Shown here one piece after another: positions 1 through 5,679 of a DNA stretch of 15,146 nucleotides. Positions within the stretch are counted from its first letter, which is position 1. Each line of letters starts with the position of its first letter. Source of the DNA: DATFML01 sp964571225 (GTDB lineage Bacteria; Pseudomonadota; Gammaproteobacteria; DATFLG01); contig CAZNBB010000091.1 of the NCBI GenBank assembly GCA_964571225.1, positions 1 through 15,146 on the forward strand, in the 5' to 3' direction. The notes beneath the pieces are model-generated. The model was not told where the DNA came from and did not search any database. It worked only from the letters and a program-made list of their open reading frames with translations. Position numbers and translations under genes: made by a program.

Positions 1-443
1 CCTCCTTCTCCTTCTGCGCCTACTGCTCACGAATGAAGCGCGGGATTCTCTACTCGCGGGCGCGGGAGTACGGCTACAACGTGCTGGCCCTGGCCCAGCA
101 CCTGGACGACCTGGCGGAGAGCTTCCTGATGTCCGCCTTCCATGGCGGCACCCTGCAGACCATGAAGGCCCACTACACCATCGCCGCCGGCGACCTGCGG
201 GTCATCCGCCCCCTGGTCTATGTGCGCGAACGCCAGACCGCCGATTTCGCCGGCGCAGCCGCCCTGCCCGTTATCGGCGACAACTGCCCGGCCTGCTTCC
301 GGATGCCCACCCAGCGGGCCCACATGAAGCAGCTGTTGATGACCGAGGAAGGCCAGAACAAGCAGCTGTTTCACAGCATTCTGTCCGCCATTCGCCCTTT
401 GATGGCAAAAGACTCGGCAAGGGAGCCAGAAAACACCACTTGA
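1..443 (+). CDS. TtcA-like PP-loop tRNA thiolation protein, C-terminal fragment
   Basis: The gene runs in from the left edge; its frame begins at base 3 and it stops with TGA at 441-443, leaving about 146 residues. The fragment opens with a Cys-x2-Cys pair (CAYC, bases 15-26) followed by SRMKRGILY, then LAQHLDDLAESFLMSAFHGG, the counterpart of the GHHRDD...LFLNMFYGG stretch of TtcA. A second Cys-x2-Cys (NCPACF) lies about 90 residues later. TtcA enzymes use ATP and an Fe-S cluster to make 2-thiocytidine at position 32 of tRNA; the first CxxC plus a cysteine of the second normally hold the cluster. The ATP-binding SGGxDS motif would lie upstream of the window. The sequence is clearly divergent from E. 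coli TtcA (AQHLDD instead of GHHRDD, a different C-terminal tail), so it may be a subfamily with another tRNA substrate. The family is fairly sure, the exact reaction is not. Confidence 0.75.
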   Translation, partial: SFSFCAYCSRMKRGILYSRAREYGYNVLALAQHLDDLAESFLMSAFHGGTLQTMKAHYTIAAGDLRVIRPLVYVRERQTADFAGAAALPVIGDNCPACFRMPTQRAHMKQLLMTEEGQNKQLFHSILSAIRPLMAKDSAREPENTT

Positions 444-498
444 ATACAATCCGAGCCCTGATCTGGCGCAATGCTTGCCAAATCTGGCGATGATGGCC

Positions 499-526
499 TT
501 TACCTTAAAAAAACAGCACATATAGA
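499..526 (+). promoter_or_regulatory. Candidate sigma-70 promoter for the acyltransferase gene
   Basis: The 172-base spacer 444-615 holds no convincing gene and its middle (about 499-600) is AT-rich compared with the rest of the window. TTTACC (499-504) and TATAGA (521-526) are separated by 16 bases and match the -35 and -10 consensus at four of six positions each. The next gene starts at 616. A second possible -10 (TATAGT, 572-577) has no good -35. This is pattern matching only. Confidence 0.3.
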
Positions 527-615
527 GCAGTCGGTGGAATGATCGATTTATTTTCTACACAGCGTTCTGGATATAGTGGGAAAATATTCCGGCCGGACTG
601 CCGGGGAAGCCGCCC

Positions 616-1515
616 TTGAGCCGCCCTCGCCCCCGACGCGCCGCCGCCGTACGCCGACTGCTGCGTTTCCTCTCTTTGCTGCCCCTGCCGCTCGCCCAGG
701 GGGTGGGCGTGCTCATGGGTGCGACGCTGGCGCTGTTTCCCACCAGCCTGCGGCGTATCACCCGGATCAACCTGGACCTCTGTTTGGGGGAATTGCCTCC
801 GGCCGAGCGCCGGCGCCTCACCCGACGCAGCCTCATCGAAACCGGCAAGACCGCCGCCGAAAGCGGTGCCGTGTGGCTGTGGCCGCCGCAACGGGTCATG
901 CCCCTGGTCCGGGAGACGGTGGGCGAGGAGGTCATGGAACAGGCGGTTGCCCGGGGCAGGGGGGTCATTCTCGCCACCCCCCATCTGGGATCGTGGGAAA
1001 TGTCGGGGCTGCACGCCGCCGTACGCTTCGGTATCACCAGTCTGTACCGCCCGCCCCGCATGGCCGAGCTGGATGATCTGATCCGCGGTGCCCGGGAGCG
1101 CACCGGCGCCCGCCTGGTACCCACCGATGCCGGTGGCATCCGGGCTCTGTACCAGGCTCTGGGGAGGGGGGAGGTGATCGGCATCCTGCCCGATCAGGAA
1201 CCGGCGCCGGGCGGCGGCGTTTTCGCCCCCTGGTTCGGCAAGCCGGCCTACACCATGCTGCTGCTGGCGCGGCTGGCCCGCAAGAGCGGTGCCCCGGTGA
1301 TCTTCATCTATGCGGAACGTCTGCCGTGGGGTCGGGGCTTTCGGCTCCATTACCGGGAGGCCGAGGAAGGCATCGCCGACGCCGACCCGCAGGTCGCCGC
1401 CGCCGCCCTCAACCGCACCGTGGAAGCCTGCGTGCGGGCCCTGCCCAGCCAGTACCAGTGGAGCTACCGCCGCTTCCGTCACCGCCCCGAAGGCGAGCCG
1501 TCCGTCTACGGATAG
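616..1515 (+). CDS. LpxL/LpxM (HtrB)-family lipid A-type acyltransferase
   Basis: This 299-residue protein belongs to the lysophospholipid/lipid A acyltransferase family, inner-membrane enzymes that transfer an acyl chain from acyl-ACP (in LpxL, to Kdo2-lipid IVA). The catalytic H-x4-E motif is HLGSWE (His123, Glu128). Further family landmarks are NLDLCLGELPPAERR (about 52-66), YRPPRM, and ILPDQEPAPGGGVFAPWFG near 190-207. A hydrophobic N-terminal stretch (about residues 15-42) would anchor it in the membrane. The start is taken as TTG at 616, which has GGGGAAG seven bases upstream and gives the usual family N-terminus; an internal ATG at 715 would remove the membrane anchor. The gene converges on the minus-strand series with 20 bases between stop codons. 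Which acyl chain and acceptor it uses cannot be read from the sequence; ornithine-lipid or phospholipid acylation are alternatives. Confidence 0.85.
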   Translation: MSRPRPRRAAAVRRLLRFLSLLPLPLAQGVGVLMGATLALFPTSLRRITRINLDLCLGELPPAERRRLTRRSLIETGKTAAESGAVWLWPPQRVMPLVRETVGEEVMEQAVARGRGVILATPHLGSWEMSGLHAAVRFGITSLYRPPRMAELDDLIRGARERTGARLVPTDAGGIRALYQALGRGEVIGILPDQEPAPGGGVFAPWFGKPAYTMLLLARLARKSGAPVIFIYAERLPWGRGFRLHYREAEEGIADADPQVAAAALNRTVEACVRALPSQYQWSYRRFRHRPEGEPSVYG

Positions 1516-1523
1516 AACGCGAC

Positions 1524-1536
1524 GGGGCGTGGCCCC
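1524..1536. terminator. Small hairpin between convergent genes
   Basis: GGGGC (1524-1528), a GTG loop and GCCCC (1532-1536) make a perfect five-pair stem in the 20 bases between the convergent stop codons of the acyltransferase and TPR genes. There is no T-run on either side, so it is at most a weak bidirectional terminator or an mRNA 3' stabilising stem. Confidence 0.25.
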
Positions 1537-1862
1537 TACTGGGCACCCTGGGCCTTGTGCAGGCGCTTGAGGAACACGCGCATTTCCTTGGCCGCCTGAA
1601 TGTCGCCTCTGGCCTCGGCGGTAGCGATACCGCTCTCGTAGGCCTGCACCGCCTGTTCGCTGCTGCCCGCTTCGGTGAGTGCCTTGCCGTAGGCCTTCCA
1701 GGCCGCAGAGTACTGGGGATCCTGACGCACCGCTTCGCCCAGGTGCTCGACGGCGTGCGCGTTATCGCCGGCTTTCAGGTAGGCCGTGCCGAGACTGTAG
1801 CGCAGCAGGGCGTTGTCCTGGCCGGAGGCCAGCATGGCTTCGAAATTTTCGATCATTCCCAT
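1536..1862 (-). CDS. Small tetratricopeptide repeat (TPR) protein
   Basis: A 108-residue protein made almost entirely of TPR-like helix pairs: YSLGTAYLKAGDNAHAVEHL (about 22-41) and AWKAYGKALTEAGSSEQAVQ (about 54-73), with the typical G-x-A-x6-G and A-x3 spacing, then a final helix. There is no signal peptide or membrane segment, so it should be cytoplasmic. TPR domains bind other proteins; the partner is unknown. The start is ATG 1862 or the second ATG at 1856 (MIENFEAML); neither has a clear ribosome binding site. The frame stays open upstream to 2327, but that extension is low-complexity Arg/Gly/Ala sequence antisense-like to the methyltransferase and is not part of the gene. It follows the methyltransferase by 47 bases and is probably the last gene of the minus-strand operon. 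Confidence 0.75.
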   Translation of the reverse strand: MGMIENFEAMLASGQDNALLRYSLGTAYLKAGDNAHAVEHLGEAVRQDPQYSAAWKAYGKALTEAGSSEQAVQAYESGIATAEARGDIQAAKEMRVFLKRLHKAQGAQ

Positions 1863-1890
1863 GGACGAAGAGTGTCGCGGCTGGGACGTC

Positions 1891-1902
1891 CCCTTGCAAG
1901 GG
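1891..1902. repeat. 12-base perfect palindrome between methyltransferase and TPR gene
   Basis: CCCTTGCAAGGG is a perfect palindrome lying in the 47-base gap just upstream of the TPR start and downstream of the methyltransferase stop. It could be an operator or a short mRNA stem. Nothing in the sequence says which, and a chance palindrome cannot be excluded. Confidence 0.4.
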
Positions 1903-1909
1903 CGCGGAT

Positions 1910-2527
1910 TCAGGGGGATTGGCGTGCGCCGTCGTCGGCCCGCCGCTGGGCGACCAGCAGAGCCTCGTTGCGCAGGCCTGCGTTCAGGTCGCCGATGAGT
2001 CCTTCCTCCCGGTAGGCGACCAGGTGCAGATCGCCGAACGCCCGCAGCAGCTCGTTGTCGCCCAGCCGGAAGTCGGGGTTGCTGGGCCCGCCGCCGTCCA
2101 CCCGCTCGCGGATGAAGGTCTGATAGAACAGCAGCCCGCCCGGGCGCAGGGCGGCGGCGATGGCTGGCAAAAGATCCCGTTCCAGAAAGCGGCTGACCAC
2201 CACCACGTCGAAGCGCCCGGCCTCCGGCGGCATGGCCACCACGTCGCGCACTTCGGCGTTCAGCTCCAGCCCACGGCCACGGGCCGCCTCCCGCACCGCC
2301 TCCACGGCGGCCGCCGACCAGTCCCACGCCCAGGTCTGCAGGCCGCTTGCGGCCAACAGCAGGGCATTGCCACCGCGCCCGCAGGCCAGATCCAGGGCGC
2401 GGCCCCGGGCCGGCAGCAGATGGCGGTTCTGGGCCAGCACCTCGGCCGGCTGCGCACCCGGCCCGCCGCCGTCCCGAAAGCGCGCTTCCCAGCGCGCCCG
2501 GCGATCCTCAGGGTCTGTATCGCTCAC
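1910..2527 (-). CDS. TehB-like class I SAM-dependent methyltransferase
   Basis: A 205-residue soluble class I methyltransferase. Motif I is LDLACGRGGNA (about 45-55), which binds the adenosylmethionine. It is followed by WAWDWS (motif II region), FDVVVVSRFLER (motif IV region, about 106-117) and LRPGGLLFYQTF (about 127-138). The later GGPSNPDFRLGDNELLRAF segment is typical of small TehB/thiopurine-methyltransferase-like proteins; the substrate of most such proteins, including this one, is unknown. The start is GTG at 2527, ten bases after the trkA stop, so translation is probably coupled to trkA; no good Shine-Dalgarno sequence is visible. I do not assign tellurite resistance, because TehB-type similarity alone does not establish it. 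Confidence 0.8.
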   Translation of the reverse strand: MSDTDPEDRRARWEARFRDGGGPGAQPAEVLAQNRHLLPARGRALDLACGRGGNALLLAASGLQTWAWDWSAAAVEAVREAARGRGLELNAEVRDVVAMPPEAGRFDVVVVSRFLERDLLPAIAAALRPGGLLFYQTFIRERVDGGGPSNPDFRLGDNELLRAFGDLHLVAYREEGLIGDLNAGLRNEALLVAQRRADDGARQSP

Positions 2528-2537
2528 GAGCCCGCGC

Positions 2538-3911
2538 TCAGAAGAAGGTCACGCCGACCTGGAACAATCGCTCGACGTCGCCGATGCGGCGCTTGTCCAC
2601 CAGAAACATGATGACATGGTCCTCGGGCTCGATAACGGTGTCGTGGTGGGCCATCAGCACTTCCTCGGCCCTCACGATGGCCCCGATGGTGGTGCCCGGC
2701 GGCAGCTTGATCTCCTCGATGGCGCGCCCCACCACCTTGGAGGTCTTGCGGTCGCCATGGGCCACCGCCTCGATGGCTTCGGCGGCGCCGCGGCGCAGGG
2801 AGTGCACCGCCACCACATCGCCGCGGCGCACGTGGGTGAGCAGGCTGCCGATGGTGGTCTGTTGGGGCGAGATGGCGATGTCGATGGCTTCGCTCTGCAT
2901 GAGGTCCACGTAGGCGGCGCGATTGATCAGCGACATCACCTTGCGCGCGCCCATGCGCTTGGCCACCATGGCCGACAGGATATTCGCTTCCTCGTCGTTG
3001 GTCAGGGCGCAGAACACGTCGGTGTTCTCGATGTTCTCTTCGCGCAGCAGTTCCTCGTCGGCCGCATCGCCCAGCAGCACGATGGCCTTGTGAAGACGCT
3101 CCGACAGTTCCCGGGCCCGTTGCGCATCGTGCTCGATGATCTTCACCTGGTATTTGTTTTCCAGGGCGCGGGCAAGGCGCATGCCGATGTTGCCGCCGCC
3201 GGCGAGCATGACGCGCTTGACGGGCTTGTCCAGGGACCGCAGCTCGGCCATCACCGCTCTGATGTTCTTGCGGGCGGCAATGAAGAACACCTCGTCATCG
3301 ACCTCGATGACAGTGTCGCCTTCCGGAATGATGGGTTTACCCCGCCTGAAGATGGCGGCCACCCGCGTCTTCACGCCGGGCATGTGGTCCTTGAGACGCC
3401 GCAGCTCGTGCCCCACCAACGGGCCGCCGTAGTAGGCGTGCACCGCCACCAGCTGGACCTTGCCGCCGGCGAAGTCCAGCACCTGCAGCGCACCGGGGTG
3501 CTCGATCAGGCGCTGGATATAGTCCGTCACCACCTGTTCCGGGCTGATCAGCACATCCACGGGCAGCGCTTCGGGTGCGAACAGCCGGGGGTGCTTGAGG
3601 TATTCGCCCGAGCGCACCCGGGCGATCTTGGTGGGGGTGCGGAACAGCGTATAGGCAACCTGGCAGGCCACCATGTTGGTCTCGTCGCTGTTGGTCACGG
3701 CGATGATCATGTCGGCGTCCATGGCCCCGGCGTGGGCCAACACGTCCGGATGAGCCCCATGGCCGGCGACGGTGCGGATGTCCAGCCTGTCCTGCAGGTC
3801 CTGCAGAATCTGCGCGTTCTCGTCCACCACGGTGATGTCGTTGGCTTCGCTGGACAGGTTGCTGGCTACCGAAGCGCCCACCTGGCCGGCACCCAGAATG
3901 ATGATCTTCAC
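2538..3911 (-). CDS. trkA: Trk potassium transporter regulatory subunit TrkA
   Basis: This 457-residue protein matches E. coli TrkA in length (about 458) and layout. It has two tandem RCK units: the first Rossmann fold has GAGQVG (7-12) with Asp30 at the end of strand 2, then a C-terminal ligand subdomain; the second has GGGNIG (238-243) with an acidic pair near 260-262, then RCK_C (about 365-440). TrkA sits on the cytoplasmic face of TrkH/TrkG and controls K+ uptake through NAD(H)/ATP binding. The start is GTG 3911, preceded by AAGGTGG (3919-3925) at seven bases; an in-frame ATG at 3950 would add 13 residues with no family counterpart. It lies 142 bases after ntrX on the same strand. No trkH follows here, so the membrane subunit must be encoded elsewhere. 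Confidence 0.97.
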   Translation of the reverse strand: MKIIILGAGQVGASVASNLSSEANDITVVDENAQILQDLQDRLDIRTVAGHGAHPDVLAHAGAMDADMIIAVTNSDETNMVACQVAYTLFRTPTKIARVRSGEYLKHPRLFAPEALPVDVLISPEQVVTDYIQRLIEHPGALQVLDFAGGKVQLVAVHAYYGGPLVGHELRRLKDHMPGVKTRVAAIFRRGKPIIPEGDTVIEVDDEVFFIAARKNIRAVMAELRSLDKPVKRVMLAGGGNIGMRLARALENKYQVKIIEHDAQRARELSERLHKAIVLLGDAADEELLREENIENTDVFCALTNDEEANILSAMVAKRMGARKVMSLINRAAYVDLMQSEAIDIAISPQQTTIGSLLTHVRRGDVVAVHSLRRGAAEAIEAVAHGDRKTSKVVGRAIEEIKLPPGTTIGAIVRAEEVLMAHHDTVIEPEDHVIMFLVDKRRIGDVERLFQVGVTFF

Positions 3912-4053
3912 GGCGCCGCCACCTTCGATACATGCAACGACACAGCGCACCCTGCCGAGCGACCGCCCACGCCTTTATCCATGCTCATGCGCAGCGCGCG
4001 CCCCAGTCCCGCGCCAGCCCATGGAAGGCGCGCCGCCGTAAGCCGTTCCAACA

Positions 4054-5424
4054 CTAGTCACCGCCTTTCTTGAATTCGATACCCAGGGCGCGCAGCTTTC
4101 GATACAGATGAGTGCGCTCCATACCCACCAGCTTGGCGAGCTTGCCGACGCTGCCGCCGGACTCCTGCAGTTGGTGCTCCAGATAGGCCCTTTCGAACTG
4201 CTCACGCGCGTCGCGCAGGGGCAGATCGAAGGACAGCGGTACGCCCCGTTCGGCGCCGACGCGGATGGGCTGCACGCTCAGCGCCGCCTCCACTTCCGCC
4301 ACCTCGATGGTCTCGCCGCTGCCCAGGATCAGCAGCCGCTGGACAAGGTTCTTCAGCTCCCGCACGTTGCCCGGCCAGGGATAGTTGCGCAGCCGATTCT
4401 GGGCAGCCAGGGAAAAGCGCCGGTAGGGCAGATTTTCCCGGTCGGCAAAATAGTCCGCGTAATAGTTGAGCAGGTCCGGCACGTCCTCCAGATGCTCGCG
4501 CAGGGCGGGCACCTTCAGGGGCACCACGTTGAGGTGGTAATACAGGTCCTCACGGAAGCGGTTGGCGCTGACCTCCTCTTCCAGATCGCGATGGGTGGCG
4601 GCGATGATGCGCAGGTCCACGTGCACCGCCTCGCTGCCGCCCACCCGCAGAAAGGAGTGGGCCTGCAGCACACCCAGCAGGCGCGCCTGGGTCTGGGGAT
4701 CCATATCGGCGATGTCGTCCAGGTACAGCACGCCGCCGTTGGCCTGCTCGAGCCGCCCGTAACGGACCTGGTCGCCCTCCTCGCTGCCGAACAGCTCCAC
4801 GGCGGAATTCTCCCGTGAGATGGAGCCGACGCCCACCTCCACGAACGGACCTTCCCGCCGGGAGCTGTTCAGGTGCAGGTAGTGGGCGAAGGTCTTCTTG
4901 CCGCTGCCGGGCTCGCCCCGCATCAGCACCCAGGTATCGTGCTGGGCAAGGCGCTTGACCTGCTCGCGCAGCTGCTGCAATACGGTGCTGCGCCCCACCG
5001 GCTCCAGCACCGGTTCGGCCTGGCGACGCAGCCCGACGTTTTCCTTCTGCAGCTTGTCGGCTTCCAGGGCGCGACCGACGGTGAGCAGCAGCTTGGCGAG
5101 GGAGATGGGCTTTTCGATGAAATCGTAGGCCCCCAGCCGGGTGGCCTCCACAGCCGTTTCCACAGTGCCGTGTCCTGACATGACGATCACCGGGCAGGGC
5201 AGGCCGCCGCTCTCGGACCATTCGCGCAGCAGGGTGATGCCGTCCACGTCCTGCATCCAGATGTCCAGCAGGATGAGGTCGGGGCGGCGGGCGCGCCGGG
5301 CCTGGCGGGCGGCCTCGCCGCTGTCGGCGACGCCGACTTCGTAGCCCTCGTCCTCCAGAATCTCCTGCACGAGATTGCGGATGTCGGGCTCGTCGTCGAC
5401 CACCAGAATGTGGGCAGCGCTCAT
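4054..5424 (-). CDS. ntrX: NtrX-type response regulator with degenerate sigma-54 AAA+ domain
   Basis: A 456-residue regulator with three domains: receiver (about 5-120; acidic pocket Asp10/Asp11, phospho-acceptor Asp54, Ser83, Lys105), AAA+ (about 140-365) and a Fis-type helix-turn-helix (about 405-450, GSVGKLAKLVGMERTHLYRKL). By order and partner it is the NtrX of an NtrY/NtrX pair. The AAA+ domain keeps Walker A (GEPGSGKKT, 170-178), IIAATHRDL and PWPGNVREL, but lacks the GAFTGA loop: GSEEG (213-217) runs directly into DQVRYGRLEQANGG. In addition, the Walker B glutamate is Asp237 (YLDDI), the glutamate-switch asparagine position is Gly198, and the second arginine finger is His297 (FREDLYYHLN). 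Classical activation of sigma-54 RNA polymerase is therefore unlikely; phosphorylation-controlled DNA binding is the more probable mode. The start is ATG 5424. Confidence 0.92.
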   Translation of the reverse strand: MSAAHILVVDDEPDIRNLVQEILEDEGYEVGVADSGEAARQARRARRPDLILLDIWMQDVDGITLLREWSESGGLPCPVIVMSGHGTVETAVEATRLGAYDFIEKPISLAKLLLTVGRALEADKLQKENVGLRRQAEPVLEPVGRSTVLQQLREQVKRLAQHDTWVLMRGEPGSGKKTFAHYLHLNSSRREGPFVEVGVGSISRENSAVELFGSEEGDQVRYGRLEQANGGVLYLDDIADMDPQTQARLLGVLQAHSFLRVGGSEAVHVDLRIIAATHRDLEEEVSANRFREDLYYHLNVVPLKVPALREHLEDVPDLLNYYADYFADRENLPYRRFSLAAQNRLRNYPWPGNVRELKNLVQRLLILGSGETIEVAEVEAALSVQPIRVGAERGVPLSFDLPLRDAREQFERAYLEHQLQESGGSVGKLAKLVGMERTHLYRKLRALGIEFKKGGD

Positions 5425-5449
5425 GGGGCAAACCCTTGTTCGCGAAAAT

Positions 5450-5464
5450 GGCCCCGAGGGGGCC
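5450..5464 (-). repeat. GC-rich hairpin in the ntrX leader
   Basis: GGCCCC (5450-5455), loop GAG, and GGGGCC (5459-5464) form a six-pair stem about 25 bases upstream of the ntrX ATG. It is close to, but does not cover, the weak AAGGG ribosome binding site. It could affect ntrX translation; that is inference. Confidence 0.4.
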
Positions 5465-5549
5465 CATGACGCGCCTCATCGTAACCCAATTGACGGTCTA
5501 TCCCTAGCCCGCCTCCTGCGCGGACAGGCGGGGAAGCGACCGACGATCG

Positions 5550-5567
5550 TCATCAACGCGTCGATGA
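5550..5567. repeat. 18-base imperfect palindrome upstream of ntrX
   Basis: TCATC, one mismatched position, ACGCGT, the mismatch partner, then GATGA: an 18-base palindrome with one non-pairing position on each side, centred on ACGCGT. Its size and symmetry suit a dimeric regulator such as a Fis-type DNA-binding domain, so it is a candidate operator about 126 bases before ntrX. No second copy was noticed elsewhere in the window. Confidence 0.4.
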
Positions 5568-5603
5568 TCGCCGGCATGTCGAATGCTCCGTTGGCACCCG
5601 TAC

Positions 5604-5619
5604 CGCGGGCTGGCCCGCG
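5604..5619. repeat. GC-rich hairpin after ntrY
   Basis: CGCGGG (5604-5609), loop CTGG, CCCGCG (5614-5619) make a perfect six-pair stem about 60 bases after the ntrY stop on the minus strand. No T-run follows, so it is not a standard intrinsic terminator. It could stabilise the ntrY mRNA 3' end or reduce read-through. Confidence 0.4.
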
Positions 5620-5679
5620 AGGCCGCTACCTGCAAGATAAGCACAGATTGGCGAGTGCAGCGCTCGCGCCGCGCTGCGA

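Larger units (their letters stand above)
5425..5679 (-). promoter_or_regulatory. 255-base gap between ntrY and ntrX with inverted repeats
   Basis: This is the leader of ntrX on the minus strand. It holds three inverted repeats (5450-5464, 5550-5567, 5604-5619) and one open reading frame of 33 codons (5577-5476) with a GGAG eight bases upstream of its ATG. I find no convincing sigma-70 or sigma-54 promoter. A separate promoter or a processing/attenuation element for ntrX would explain the gap, but none is demonstrated. Confidence 0.35.

Noticed and set aside
460..489. Direct repeat ATCTGGCG, two copies 22 bases apart upstream of the acyltransferase
   Set aside because: Eight bases twice is too little to tell from chance, and no third copy is present.
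505..1482. A 325-codon minus-strand frame opposite the acyltransferase
   Set aside because: The plus strand has the HLGSWE acyltransferase motif and the usual length; the minus frame has no recognisable domain.
1863..2327. N-terminal extension of the TPR gene in the open frame
   Set aside because: The added residues are Arg/Gly/Ala-rich out-of-frame translation of the methyltransferase gene; the TPR fold is complete without them.
2160..4073. A 637-codon open frame on the plus strand opposite the methyltransferase and trkA
   Set aside because: The minus strand encodes full-length TrkA and a complete methyltransferase; the plus frame has low-complexity composition and no motif.
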